Assembly: GCA_018402585.1 (NCBI GenBank)
Contig: JAGYIO010000003.1
Coordinates: 328,022-392,021 of the forward strand
DNA length: 64,000 bases
Reading direction: 5' to 3'
Source: Chthoniobacterales bacterium
GTDB lineage: Bacteria > Verrucomicrobiota > Verrucomicrobiia > Chthoniobacterales > JACTMZ01
Shown piece by piece: positions 1-8,691 of this stretch. Position 1 is the stretch's first letter, and each line of letters begins with the position of its first letter. Made by a program: the position numbers and the translations under genes. Below the pieces are notes generated by a model. It saw only the letters and a program-made list of their open reading frames with translations, was not told where the DNA came from and did no database searches.

Positions 1-2128
1 TCAGGTCGCGGTGGACCATGTAACGCTGGATATCCCAGGTGCCGAAAGTCACATCATAGCGGGTGGCCGCACTGACCGCCCAATGGTCATTGACCCGCCA
101 GTAGCCCCCGACGGAAGCCTGACTGTCGTTCTGGAAAAACGGGCTGCTCTCAATGAAGCGCTGCGAGAAAAAGAAAGAGAAATCCTCAACCGGCTGCCAG
201 TTGAGGTAGGAATTCACGTCGGTGAAACCTCCGTCGGAGATCGGCAACTGGGTGGTGGCTCCAAAAGTGAACCAAGGCACCGGGGAAAAGGCAAAGTTGT
301 TGTAAAGGTTCGAGAATTGACCCGGGTCGTCCAGGTAGGGGTTGTCGAAATTCAGGTCGAGAAAAGTTTCCAGGGCGAACCACTCGTGGTTGCCGTCATC
401 GCGACGGGTGACCAGACGGTTGCGCACGCCGAGGCGGAGCAAGTTCGAAGTGGCGATGCCGTCGATCATGTTGAACTGCGGGAAATTGAGCGACGGCAAT
501 TGCGCCGAAGGCACGACACGGTCAAATTGCAGAATCTGGTCCGGGGCCAGCCCCGCATTGTTGACGTAGGCGTAATTGAAGAAGGGTTGGACGACGTGGA
601 GCAGGCCATCAAGGCCGAAGAAACCGGATTGGACTTGTTCGAATCGCGCCGAAAGTTTGAAGGAGCCCTCGAACCCGGCGTTCATGATCGGACGGAAGGT
701 GCCGTTGTTGTAGTCGTTGCCCGGCACCGCAATGTAGCCGGGGGAATTCGGATCCGAGTCCCCCGTGCGGCTGTAATAGGTCCCGCGGAAGCCGACCCGC
801 GGGGTGAGCGAAAGCCAGCCGAAGTAAGTCTTCGGGTAGGAGAGCTGGTGAAAGGTGTCGAAGCGAAAGGCCGAGTAATTGTTCAGCCCGGTGGTATCGG
901 CGAGAACGTTGGGGTTGAAAACAGAGTCCTGCAACTGCGTGATGTAATCGGGCGTCTCACCGGCGGGAAAATTACGCTGCAAGTAGCCGCCTCTGGTCGA
1001 ACCGTCGTAAAAAATCGGCAGCCCGAAGAGCGGGGCCTGCTTGGCCGTCCAACTCAACTCCGGCAAGCGCGAAGTCACCTCCTGCCAATTGTTCATCTGC
1101 CAGCGGGCCAGAAGGTTGACCTGGAAATTTTCGGTCAGCCAGTTGAAGGACGTGTTGTTGTCCGGTTGGGGATCGACCGCAAACTCCGCGGGGAAAAAGT
1201 CCTGCAAAAAATAGTCGTCACTGATGCTGTTCAAATCCGTGGTGGCATAAATGTTCTCATCAACAACCAACCGGTTCTTGAACGAGACAATCCAGCGGTC
1301 GCGGCCCGGCGGGTTGGTCCGCGGGAAGGCGGTGTCGTTGGTCTCCGCGTTGTTGTCGTCGGCGTAGTAAGCGCGGAACTTGCCATTGCTCGTGTCATTC
1401 GGCCCATAGGCGCCATCCACGTCGATCCCGAAGGCTGCTCCGCGCTCGGTCCGGTAATCGAATTTGGCCAAGGCATCGATTTTTTCGGTCAAGGGAAAGC
1501 GGTAGCCGAGGAGGAGGAAGCCTCCCCAAGTCGAATTGTAGCCCGGCTGGATATCCAACCCGGCCTCGCCAAGCGGCGCGTAAAGGTAAGGCAGCCAGAG
1601 GACCGGGGTCTGACCGACGTAAAGGGTGGCATTGGTCAGGATCACGCGGTCGTCGGGGTAAATCCGGGCGCCTCCCGCTCGCAATTGGTAGTCCGGCTGG
1701 GAGTTATCGCTCGTGGTCAGACGGAGCGCCTGCGCCTGGAATTGGCGGAAGGTCGGCGCCCGCAAACTCACCGCGCTAAATTTGTAGACCTGGTCGCCCC
1801 CCTCGAAATCCAGCGCCTCGATTTGCCGCTTCTCCAGATTGTAGATCGCCCGCTGCCCGTTGAGGATTTGGCCTTCGTGATAAATACGTACATTGCCCAT
1901 CAGGAGCACCTCGCGGGTCTCCGGATTGTATTCGGCGTAGTCGCAGTAGATGTCCGTTCCCCGGAAATGGATCCGCACATTGTTCTCCGCCACCGCCACG
2001 CCTCCCTCAAACCGCGTTCCGCCCTCCGCCCTGATCTCCACGGGCACATCGCTGAAGCTGCCGAACTGGGCAAGCGCCGCCCTGCTGCCCGCCAGAAGGA
2101 AACAGAACAGCAGGACAGGGTAGCGCAT
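1..2128 (-). CDS. lptD: LPS-assembly protein LptD (OstA), C-terminus cut by window edge
   Basis: The minus strand is open from an ATG at 2128 to the left window edge, about 709 codons with no stop. The N-terminus is a signal peptide (MRYPVLLFCFLLAGSRAALA) followed by an OstA/LptA-like beta-jellyroll stretch with repeats such as 'EVLLMGNVRIYHEGQIL' and 'RVILTNATLYVGQTPVLWLPYLY'. The rest is rich in alternating aromatic/polar strands typical of the LptD outer-membrane barrel. An in-frame TAG lies just upstream of the ATG, which fixes the start region. LptD inserts lipopolysaccharide into the outer leaflet of the outer membrane. It lies 64 bp downstream of galE on the same strand and may be co-transcribed with it. 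The length is within the usual LptD range; the C-terminus is not seen. Confidence 0.88.
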   Translation of the reverse strand, partial: MRYPVLLFCFLLAGSRAALAQFGSFSDVPVEIRAEGGTRFEGGVAVAENNVRIHFRGTDIYCDYAEYNPETREVLLMGNVRIYHEGQILNGQRAIYNLEKRQIEALDFEGGDQVYKFSAVSLRAPTFRQFQAQALRLTTSDNSQPDYQLRAGGARIYPDDRVILTNATLYVGQTPVLWLPYLYAPLGEAGLDIQPGYNSTWGGFLLLGYRFPLTEKIDALAKFDYRTERGAAFGIDVDGAYGPNDTSNGKFRAYYADDNNAETNDTAFPRTNPPGRDRWIVSFKNRLVVDENIYATTDLNSISDDYFLQDFFPAEFAVDPQPDNNTSFNWLTENFQVNLLARWQMNNWQEVTSRLPELSWTAKQAPLFGLPIFYDGSTRGGYLQRNFPAGETPDYITQLQDSVFNPNVLADTTGLNNYSAFRFDTFHQLSYPKTYFGWLSLTPRVGFRGTYYSRTGDSDPNSPGYIAVPGNDYNNGTFRPIMNAGFEGSFKLSARFEQVQSGFFGLDGLLHVVQPFFNYAYVNNAGLAPDQILQFDRVVPSAQLPSLNFPQFNMIDGIATSNLLRLGVRNRLVTRRDDGNHEWFALETFLDLNFDNPYLDDPGQFSNLYNNFAFSPVPWFTFGATTQLPISDGGFTDVNSYLNWQPVEDFSFFFSQRFIESSPFFQNDSQASVGGYWRVNDHWAVSAATRYDVTFGTWDIQRYMVHRDL

Positions 2129-2192
2129 ACCGGAACAAGCCTAAAAAAAGAACCCGGCGAAGCCAGTCAATTATGGCCGCGCTGAGGCTGGC

Positions 2193-3164
2193 TCAATCAA
2201 CGTAACCGGCAGGATGCCGCAAATGCCATTCCCAGGCATGTTGGACGATGCACTCGATATTCTGGTAACGAGGCTCCCACCCAAGCTCGCGGCGGATCTT
2301 CTCCGAAGCGGCAATCAGGCGCGGTGGATCACCCAGACGACGCGGCTTCTCCCGCACCGCAATGTCTTTTCCGGTCACGCGGCGGCAGCAGTCGACGACC
2401 TCGCGCACCGAGGTCCCACCTCCCGTGCCCAGATTGAAAAAACCGCTCTCCGTCCGGCCCAGCGCCCGGATGTGTGCGTCAGCCAAATCAAAGATATGGA
2501 TGTAATCGCGGATACAGGTGCCGTCCGGCGTCTCGTAGTCGGTCCCGTAAATCTCGACCGCTTCTTTCTGCCCGAGCGCAACTTTGAGGACATTGGGGAT
2601 CAAATGAGTTTCCACCCGGTGATCCTCGCCGAACTTCACCGATGCGCCGGCGGCATTGAAATAACGCAAGGCAGTGAAGCGCAAGCCGTGGATTTCGTCA
2701 TACCAACGAAGAATTTTTTCGAAGATCAGCTTGGACTCGCCATAGGGGTTGATCGGCCGCTGCGGCAGGCTTTCGTCGATCGGCAAGCGCTCGGGAATTC
2801 CGAACGTCGCGCAAGTGGAACTGAAGACGAATTTTTTCACCCCGTTCTCCGCCATCGCATCGAGCAGGTTGAGGCCGCTGGAGACGTTGTTGCGGAAGTA
2901 CTTTGACGGATTGGTCATCGACTCGCCGACCAGCGCATTGGCCGCGAAATGCATCACCGCATCCGGAGCAAACTCCTTGACGGCAAGCCCGACCGCCACG
3001 CGGTCGGACAGATCGGCTTGGTAGAAGGTGGCCCGCGGGTCAACCGCGGCGCGATGCCCCTCAGTCAGATTGTCGAGCACCGCCACCTCGTGTCCCCGAT
3101 TGAGCACCTCTTCAACGCAAATACTCCCGATGTAGCCTGCCCCGCCGGTGACCAATAACTTCAT
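2193..3164 (-). CDS. galE: UDP-glucose 4-epimerase
   Basis: This is a 323-residue extended short-chain dehydrogenase. The N-terminal Rossmann motif GGAGYIGS binds NAD, and NPYGESKLIFE carries the catalytic Tyr-x-x-x-Lys pair (YGESK). The conserved RYFNAAGA and GTDYETPDGTCIRDYIH segments are those of bacterial GalE. It interconverts UDP-glucose and UDP-galactose for polysaccharide or LPS sugar supply, which fits its position upstream of lptD. The ATG at 3164 gives MKLLVTGGAGYIGS; a TTG one codon upstream is possible but less likely. Confidence 0.93.
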   Translation of the reverse strand: MKLLVTGGAGYIGSICVEEVLNRGHEVAVLDNLTEGHRAAVDPRATFYQADLSDRVAVGLAVKEFAPDAVMHFAANALVGESMTNPSKYFRNNVSSGLNLLDAMAENGVKKFVFSSTCATFGIPERLPIDESLPQRPINPYGESKLIFEKILRWYDEIHGLRFTALRYFNAAGASVKFGEDHRVETHLIPNVLKVALGQKEAVEIYGTDYETPDGTCIRDYIHIFDLADAHIRALGRTESGFFNLGTGGGTSVREVVDCCRRVTGKDIAVREKPRRLGDPPRLIAASEKIRRELGWEPRYQNIECIVQHAWEWHLRHPAGYVD

Positions 3165-4010
3165 CAAGAACCTATAACGGGAGCGAGGTCCGCAATCAAA
3201 CTGCTTCCTCCGGACGTTCCGTTACGATGGTTCAACCCGCAAAGCCACGGGGTAAACCGTCCCGGGTTTGCCTCCTCCCGCCAAAATCAACGAGGCCAAC
3301 CGCACGATTCTTTGAGCCACAGATGGATCAAGAGTTTAGGTTCAGCCGCCCTCCCTTACTCATACCCACACGCGTGGTTTCTTCGGCGCGGAAGAAGAAG
3401 TCTCGGGGGCCTAAACCAGATGGCTCTTTTGTTTGCCATGTTCTCCAATCCGGCCCGTCCGCGCCTCCGGCAGAGCCTCCGCGGAGGGCCGCTCCGCGTC
3501 GGCGCTGTCGGCCGCAACCGCCGCCTCCAGCAAATCAAAACATCCAAACACCTCGTCCTGCGCGCGGCCGGCTCGGTCAGTCCCCAGCACGGAGGCGCCC
3601 CGGTGCATTTTGCGATCAGTGAACCGCTCATTTTCGGCCTCGGCGCCCTCGCCTCTGGGGAGGCCAGAGAAAGCAAAGGCAGATCATGAAAACCCTTTAC
3701 CTCATCGGCGCGGGACCCCTTCGGAGATCCCGTCCAATGTGCTCCTCAGCCTCACGGGCCTGCCAGCGTCACCTGATTTTGCCCGCGGCGTCTTCCAGCA
3801 CAACGGGGCTTCCTCTCCGTGGCCGCTGTGTGGCATTTTTCCGGGGTGAACTTTCCATCCTTTTGGTCATCCCGACACCCTCAAGTCTCAAAACCCGCCG
3901 AACCGCGCTGCGGCATTCCTCAGCTGAAAATCTGATCTGACACGCCGATTGCGGATCTCGCCCGCTTGGCAGCGGCGGCCGCTGACTGCCGGCCGTCCTC
4001 CCCTCCAAAC
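3165..4010. other. 846-bp gap with no convincing gene
   Basis: This stretch lies between the divergently transcribed galE and ribD. Several short open frames exist on both strands, but their translations are Arg/Pro/Ser-rich, do not resemble any family I know and contradict each other by overlap. The stretch 'agccacagatggatcaagag' near 3315 resembles the start of intergenic repeats found elsewhere in this window. A short peptide beginning MKTLYLIGAGP at 3686 looks protein-like for eleven residues and then degenerates, so it may be a gene remnant. Promoters for galE and ribD presumably lie here, but I cannot place them. Confidence 0.5.
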
Positions 4011-5027
4011 ATGACCATCGAGGAAAAATTCATGCGTGTGGCCATCCGGCTCGCGCGCCGCAGCACCGGCCAAACCCGGCCAAATCCGGCGGTTGGCTGC
4101 GTCTTGGTTAAAAACGGACGGATCATCGCGCGCGGCTACCACCACCGCGCCGGCCAACCGCATGCCGAAATCGAAGCGCTGCGTTGCTTGAAAAATCCCG
4201 CCGCGGCCCGCGGGGCCACGGCTTACCTCACGCTCGAACCGTGCAGCACCCACGGACGCACCCCGCCCTGCACCGCAGCATTGCTCCGGGCCGGCATTGC
4301 CCGCGTGGTCAGCGGCGCCATCGATCCCAACCCAAAACACCGCGGCCGCGGGTTGCGTCAGCTGGCGAAAGCCGGAGTCGAGGTAACCTCGGGAGTCCTC
4401 GGCGACCAATGCGCCGCACTCAACCCCGAGTTCCATCATTTCATGGCGACCGGTCTGCCTTGGGTCGTGGCCAAGTGCGGCCTGTCACTCGACGGTCGTC
4501 TCACCCGGCCGCCGGGCGAAGAACAATGGATTACCTCCCCGGCCGCCCGGGCCGACGCAATGAAATTGCGGGCCCGGGTCGAGGCGATTCTGGTCGGTGC
4601 AGGAACCATCCGGGCCGACGACCCTGCCCTCACCGTGCGCGGCCTAAAAGGTGCGGAGCAACCAAGACGCATCATTTGGGCCCCCCGCAGCGCGCCTGCC
4701 GCCAAGGCCAAAGTTTTCACCGACCGTTACCGCGAACGCACCATGGTGCTCAGGCAGTCCACCTTGCGCGCCGCCCTTCGTGCCCTGGGCCGCCAAGGCA
4801 TCCAATCGGTTTTGGTCGAAGGTGGGGGTCACACCTTGGGCCGGCTCTTCGCCTCCCGCCTGGCCAACGAGGTTGTCTTCTACCTCGGTCCAATGCTGGC
4901 TGGGGGCAGCGTGGTCGCGGTGGCCGGTGCCAAGCTCTCGCCTCCTGCCGTCCTCGCCCAAACCCGCGTTGTCCGCCTCGGCAGTTGCCTCCGGCTCTCC
5001 GGCCGAGTCGAGATGAGCAAGGCATGA
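4011..5027 (+). CDS. ribD: Bifunctional riboflavin biosynthesis deaminase/reductase RibD
   Basis: The 338-residue product has an N-terminal cytidine-deaminase-like domain with the zinc ligands in PHAEIEAL (His-Ala-Glu) and EPCSTHGRTPPC (two Cys). The C-terminal reductase domain contains KCGLSLDGR, ILVGAGTIRADDPALTVR and VLVEGGGHTLG. It deaminates diaminohydroxyphosphoribosylaminopyrimidine and reduces the ribose side chain, two early steps of riboflavin synthesis. The ATG at 4011 (MTIEEKFMRVAIRLA) fits the family N-terminus; an open extension upstream to 3966 is Ala/Pro-rich and unlikely. No other rib gene is adjacent. Confidence 0.95.
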   Translation: MTIEEKFMRVAIRLARRSTGQTRPNPAVGCVLVKNGRIIARGYHHRAGQPHAEIEALRCLKNPAAARGATAYLTLEPCSTHGRTPPCTAALLRAGIARVVSGAIDPNPKHRGRGLRQLAKAGVEVTSGVLGDQCAALNPEFHHFMATGLPWVVAKCGLSLDGRLTRPPGEEQWITSPAARADAMKLRARVEAILVGAGTIRADDPALTVRGLKGAEQPRRIIWAPRSAPAAKAKVFTDRYRERTMVLRQSTLRAALRALGRQGIQSVLVEGGGHTLGRLFASRLANEVVFYLGPMLAGGSVVAVAGAKLSPPAVLAQTRVVRLGSCLRLSGRVEMSKA

Positions 5028-5134
5028 GAAGTATTTCTCATATTGTCGAAAAATATTCTTGTCCTCCGCCGCACCATCCGCCAGTGTTGCCCTTGCAGGA
5101 AATCCTGCACGCAAACAAAACCATAAACCAAATC

Positions 5135-5713
5135 ATGAAAAAATATATCATCACAGGTGTCATGGCCGCTGTCGCCGCTACTTCGGCGTTCGCGGGCCCT
5201 GAAACCGTTTCCAAAGAAGTCATTGCCGTTGAGCCTACATGTCTCTTCCGCGACCAAGAAATTCAGCTCGACCTTTTCGGTCTCGGAGACTTTTACCAAA
5301 GCTCTGGCGATCTCGGCGGTCGTCCTGCCTGGGGCGGCGGCTTGGGCCTCAACTACTTCTTCTCGAAGTATGTTGGTGTTGGCCTCGAGCAAGACCTCTT
5401 CGGTCGTAACAGTGGCAGCAGTGCCGGCAATGACTTCGGTTATACCCGCTGGGCCACCATCGGTAACCTCTTCCTGCGTTATCCGATTTGCTCGATTAAT
5501 CTCGCCCCTTACCTCATGGTCGGCGGCGGCGCCATCTACGGCAATGTGCCCAAACTTGGCGGTCAAGGCATCGGACATGTCGGCGGCGGGCTTGAGTATC
5601 GTTTGACCCAAAACATCGGCCTGTTCAGCGATGCTCGTTATCTCTACTCGGGAGCTGCCGGCTTACCCGGTTCCCAGCTCATGTGGCGCTACGGCCTGCG
5701 CTTCGCGTTCTAA
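5135..5713 (+). CDS. Small outer-membrane beta-barrel protein, copy 1
   Basis: This is a 192-residue protein with a clear signal peptide (MKKYIITGVMAAVAATSAFA, then G). The mature part alternates aromatic and small/polar residues, has Gly-rich turns (GGGLGLNYFFSKYVGVGLEQD) and ends in Phe (YGLRFAF), the usual C-terminal signature of BAM-inserted barrels. The predicted size fits an eight-stranded OmpA/OmpW-like barrel. It is about 70% similar by eye to the next gene, so the pair is a tandem duplication. The ATG at 5135 is chosen because it begins the signal peptide. Function beyond an outer-membrane barrel is unknown. Confidence 0.82.
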   Translation: MKKYIITGVMAAVAATSAFAGPETVSKEVIAVEPTCLFRDQEIQLDLFGLGDFYQSSGDLGGRPAWGGGLGLNYFFSKYVGVGLEQDLFGRNSGSSAGNDFGYTRWATIGNLFLRYPICSINLAPYLMVGGGAIYGNVPKLGGQGIGHVGGGLEYRLTQNIGLFSDARYLYSGAAGLPGSQLMWRYGLRFAF

Positions 5714-5738
5714 TTGAAGAAGAAAAATGATTGACCAG

Positions 5739-5768
5739 CGGCGCCGGAGCAATCCGGCGCCGTTTTTC
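5739..5768 (+). terminator. Rho-independent terminator after barrel gene copy 1
   Basis: A perfect 10-bp stem (cggcgccgga / tccggcgccg) with a GCAA loop is followed by a run of five T. It lies 25 bp after the stop codon. Confidence 0.9.
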
Positions 5769-5851
5769 TTGCTTTGATGCCAAAACAGGGATTCCCTTCT
5801 TCTGCCGGAAGTCCTAGCTTTGAGGCGTTATAAAAACCATATCCCCCTCCC

Positions 5852-6445
5852 ATGAAAAAATATCTTATTCCAAGTGTCATGGTCGCTGTTGCCGCTACCT
5901 CGCTCTTCGCCGGCACTGAAACCGTCTCCCAAAAAGTCGTTGCCGCCGACCCCACCTGCCTTTTTCGCGATCAAGAATTCCAACTCGACGCGTTCGGACT
6001 CGGCGCATTCTACCAAGGCAACTCCGAGATGTCCGGTCGTCCTGCTTGGGGCGGTGGTCTGGGTGCCAACTACTTCTTCACGAAATTCCTCGGCATCGGC
6101 CTGGAACAAGACCTTTATGGCCGTAACAAATTGGGGAATAAAAGCCAGGAGAATGACTTCCGTTTCACCCGCTGGGCCACTATCGGTAACCTCTTCCTGC
6201 GTTACCCGATCTGCTCAATCAACCTCGCCCCTTACCTTATGGTCGGCGGCGGCGCGAACTACGGCAACGGACGTTGGAGCCCGGGAATTGCCGGTCAAGG
6301 CTTCGGCCACGTCGGCGGCGGTCTCGAGTACCGTATTACGGAGAATGTGGGTTTGTTCAGCGACGCTCGTTACCTCTTCTCAGGGGTGAGCGGTTTGCCG
6401 GACAACCAACTTATGTGGCGCTACGGCTTGCGCTTCGCCTTCTAA
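5852..6445 (+). CDS. Small outer-membrane beta-barrel protein, copy 2
   Basis: This 197-residue paralogue of the preceding gene has the signal peptide MKKYLIPSVMVAVAATSLFA and the same conserved blocks, including FRFTRWATIGNLFLRYPIC, APYLMVGGG and the C-terminal WRYGLRFAF. The copies differ mainly in two loops (around residues 90–100 and 135–145), as expected where surface-exposed loops diverge while strands are conserved. A terminator separates the copies, so they can be expressed independently. Its role is unknown. Confidence 0.82.
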   Translation: MKKYLIPSVMVAVAATSLFAGTETVSQKVVAADPTCLFRDQEFQLDAFGLGAFYQGNSEMSGRPAWGGGLGANYFFTKFLGIGLEQDLYGRNKLGNKSQENDFRFTRWATIGNLFLRYPICSINLAPYLMVGGGANYGNGRWSPGIAGQGFGHVGGGLEYRITENVGLFSDARYLFSGVSGLPDNQLMWRYGLRFAF

Positions 6446-6463
6446 GCCGTGTCCATTCAATTG

Positions 6464-6616
6464 AACCACGGATGACACGAATTTCACGGATGGGTTCAGA
6501 GAAATCTCAAGACAATCCCTGCCGGCGGATTACTCACCAAATGGTGAACTTTCTTTACGGTTTCCTGCCCCTCATCAAGGTGCTTGGCATCAGTGTCATC
6601 CGTGAAATCCGTGGTT
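6464..6616. repeat. Inverted pair of 'ACCACGGAT…CACGGATG' repeats
   Basis: The left arm begins aaccacggatgacacgaat at 6464. The right arm (about 6592–6616) reads gtcatccgtgaaatccgtgg, an imperfect inverted copy. About 100 bp of unique sequence lies between them. A further single copy is at 25414–25443, just upstream of parA, and a truncated one (aaccacggatttt) is near 24046. Confidence 0.7.
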
Positions 6617-6667
6617 AAAGGTTCTGCATCGTTACGGCTAAGCGGACGACTGAGTCGGTTCCCGAAC

Positions 6668-6697
6668 GGCGCCAGAACCATCTGGTGCCCCTTTTTT
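6668..6697 (+). terminator. Terminator-like hairpin
   Basis: A 9-bp stem with one G:U pair (ggcgccaga / tctggtgcc) and loop ACCA is followed by six T. It lies about 220 bp beyond the stop of barrel copy 2, after the inverted repeat, and may end that transcript. Confidence 0.55.
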
Positions 6698-6906
6698 GCG
6701 CGGGAAAACTGGGGAACAGACCCACCTCCGCCGCGTCGCTTTTTACTTCACGTGGAAGCGCGTGGACCTGGGCAGTATTTGAGTCCGAGGGTGCTCCAGG
6801 GTCGCCGTGGAGACCGCCCCTCCCGCGGGGCGGGAAAATTTTAAAGCGGTTTAAGAAGTACAGTCGTTTCTCCCCGCTTCGGCGCGGAGACGGAGGCGCC
6901 CTCTCT

Positions 6907-7153
6907 TTGCCGTAACCATGCAGAACATCCTGCCTTTCCCGCCGTTGCCACCGAAGCGCGCCTGGGCGGGAGTTGACCCATATTGTTTGGTCAGCGAGTT
7001 TGCCGTTGGCCCAGGGGGGCACGGGCAGCCGGCCCGCCGTGCGCGGGTCCCGCCCGTCACGAGCAGACCACACGGCCGGGGACGGCCCTGCCCCCCTTGG
7101 CAAACCGAGCCAAGCCGCCTTTTTTATGGCGTCTTGAACTGCATGGAGACGGC
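6907..7153. repeat. Lone long-form copy of the TIR-bounded repeat element
   Basis: This 247-bp unit starts gccgtaaccatgca and ends tgcatggagacggc, which are near-perfect terminal inverted repeats. It contains an internal palindrome (ggggcacggg … ccgtccccgg/ggccctgcccccc). It matches the 248-bp copy at 27068–27315 along its whole length, including the middle block 'cggcccgccgtgcgcgggtc' that the three short copies lack. No transposase is encoded, so it is MITE-like. Confidence 0.75.
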
Positions 7154-7266
7154 TTAGGAACAAGGTCGGCCCCCTTTCCTCCGAGGGTGGATCCCCGCCG
7201 ACCGTCATGGAGGGTTGAGGCACGGCGCCCGCAGACCGCCGCTCCAGAAAAGACCGGCCGGCAGGA

Positions 7267-7884
7267 TTACTCCGCGGCCGGCTCGTTCGTCACGCCTTCG
7301 CCCACCATGTAGCGGGTGAAACGGCGGATGACAATGTTCTCGCCCAGCTCGGAGATCTTCGATTTCACCAGGTCGGCAATGGTCAGGTCGGGATTCTTGA
7401 TGAAAGGCTGCTCCAGCAGGCAGATCGTGCCATAGAACTTTTCCACTTTGCCTTCGACAATTTTCTCCATCATGTCGGCTGGCTTGCCTTCGACTTGCTG
7501 ACGGAAAATGGCTTTCTCCCGCTCAATTTCGGACTGGTCGACCTGCTCGCGGGAGACGCAAGTGGGATTGGCCGCCGCAATGTGCAGCGTGATGTCTTTG
7601 ACCAGTTCACGGAACTTTTCGTTCTTAGCCACGAAGTCGGTCTCGCAATTGACCTCGACCAGCACGCCGACCTTGCCCTGGAGGTGGATGTAGGAGGCCA
7701 CGGTGCCTTCCTTGGCACTGCGCGAGGCTTTCTTCCCGGCCGAGGCAATGCCCTTGGCGCGGAGGAGGTCTTCGGCTTTGCTCAGGTCGCCCCCCGCTTC
7801 GGTCAGCGCGCGCTTGCAGTCCATCATTCCCGCGTTGGTCTTTTCGCGGAGTTCACGGACGAGTTGGGGTGAGATGGCGGACAT
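7267..7884 (-). CDS. tsf: Elongation factor Ts
   Basis: The 205-residue product starts MSAISPQLVRELREKTNAGMMDCKRAL, the canonical EF-Ts UBA-like N-terminus with the GMMDCK motif. The LVEVNCETDFVAKNEKF core contacts EF-Tu and is intact. It is shorter than the E. coli protein (283 aa) and similar to the compact form of Thermus. EF-Ts recycles EF-Tu·GDP. I chose the ATG at 7884 because family members start there; an upstream ATG at 7899 would add MVNFP. A 'cactgaaaactgaaaa' type repeat lies immediately upstream. It follows rpsB, the usual rpsB–tsf pair. Confidence 0.95.
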   Translation of the reverse strand: MSAISPQLVRELREKTNAGMMDCKRALTEAGGDLSKAEDLLRAKGIASAGKKASRSAKEGTVASYIHLQGKVGVLVEVNCETDFVAKNEKFRELVKDITLHIAAANPTCVSREQVDQSEIEREKAIFRQQVEGKPADMMEKIVEGKVEKFYGTICLLEQPFIKNPDLTIADLVKSKISELGENIVIRRFTRYMVGEGVTNEPAAE

Positions 7885-7947
7885 AGGGAAATTTACCATT
7901 TTCAGTTTTCAGTGCTCAGCCGATCCGCAGCGGAGCTGCGCGAGCCT

Positions 7948-8676
7948 TTATTCCGCGACTCCGGAGAGGGTCGTGTCGGTCTTCTTCTCGCGGATCCCGG
8001 AAGCACCTTTGATCGCTTCGACCAGCTTGGTCAGTACCACGCGGATCGAGCGGATGGCGTCATCATTGCCGGCGATGGGGTAATCGATCACCTCGGGGTC
8101 GCAGTTGGTATCGACGATGGCCACCACCGGGATGCGGAGGCGGTTCGCTTCGCGCACCGCGATGTCTTCGCGGGTCGTGTCGATCACAACCACGGCATTC
8201 GGGAGTTTGTCCATCTCGCGCAGGCCGGCCAGGTTCTTCATCAGCCGGGCCAACTCGCGGCGCAGGGAGGCTTGTTCCTTCTTGCCGATCTTGGAGAGGC
8301 CGGGCCCTTTCAGCTTTTTCTCGATCTCCTGGAGACGGGCCACACTTTTGCGGATCGTCGTGAGATTGGTCAGGGTGCCACCGAGCCAGCGGTTGTGGAC
8401 ATAGAATTGACCACAGAACTCAGCGGCTTCTTTGATCGCCTCTTGAGCCTGCTTTTTGCAGCCGACAAAAAGAACCTTGCCCCCCCCGGAGACGATCCCG
8501 GCGAGGAACTTACTCGCGCGGTCAAGTTGCTCCACAGTCTGGCTGACGTCGATGATGTAGATGTCGTTTTTCTCTTCGAGGATGAATTCCCGCATTTTCG
8601 GGTTCCAGCGCTTGGTCTGGTGCCCGTAGTGGACCCCGGATTCAAGGAGTTCGGTGATCAGTTCGATGGATGCCAT
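7948..8676 (-). CDS. rpsB: 30S ribosomal protein S2
   Basis: The 242-residue product carries the S2 signatures [19 protein letters not shown] near the N-terminus and [28 protein letters not shown] near the C-terminus. It lies 15 bp downstream of rpoC and upstream of tsf, so rpsB–tsf appears appended to the rpoBC operon. Confidence 0.97.
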   Translation of the reverse strand: MASIELITELLESGVHYGHQTKRWNPKMREFILEEKNDIYIIDVSQTVEQLDRASKFLAGIVSGGGKVLFVGCKKQAQEAIKEAAEFCGQFYVHNRWLGGTLTNLTTIRKSVARLQEIEKKLKGPGLSKIGKKEQASLRRELARLMKNLAGLREMDKLPNAVVVIDTTREDIAVREANRLRIPVVAIVDTNCDPEVIDYPIAGNDDAIRSIRVVLTKLVEAIKGASGIREKKTDTTLSGVAE

Positions 8677-8691
8677 GGGATTGTTCTTGGT

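Larger units (their letters stand above)
6446..7266. other. 821-bp repeat-rich gap
   Basis: This convergent gap between barrel copy 2 and tsf holds three recognisable items listed separately: an inverted 'accacggat' repeat pair, a terminator-like hairpin and one lone copy of the terminal-inverted-repeat element found as an array near 27 kb. Between them (6698–6906 and 7154–7266) is GC-rich sequence without a credible open frame. Confidence 0.6.

Noticed and set aside
11..2185. Plus-strand open frame of 724 codons
   Set aside because: It is antisense to lptD, whose minus-strand reading has a signal peptide and beta-barrel features. The plus translation is Arg/Val/Glu-rich low-complexity without motifs.
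3433..3940. Short frames in the galE–ribD gap
   Set aside because: Mutually overlapping, no recognisable domain, and no ribosome-binding site; only the first eleven residues of one (MKTLYLIGAGP) look protein-like.
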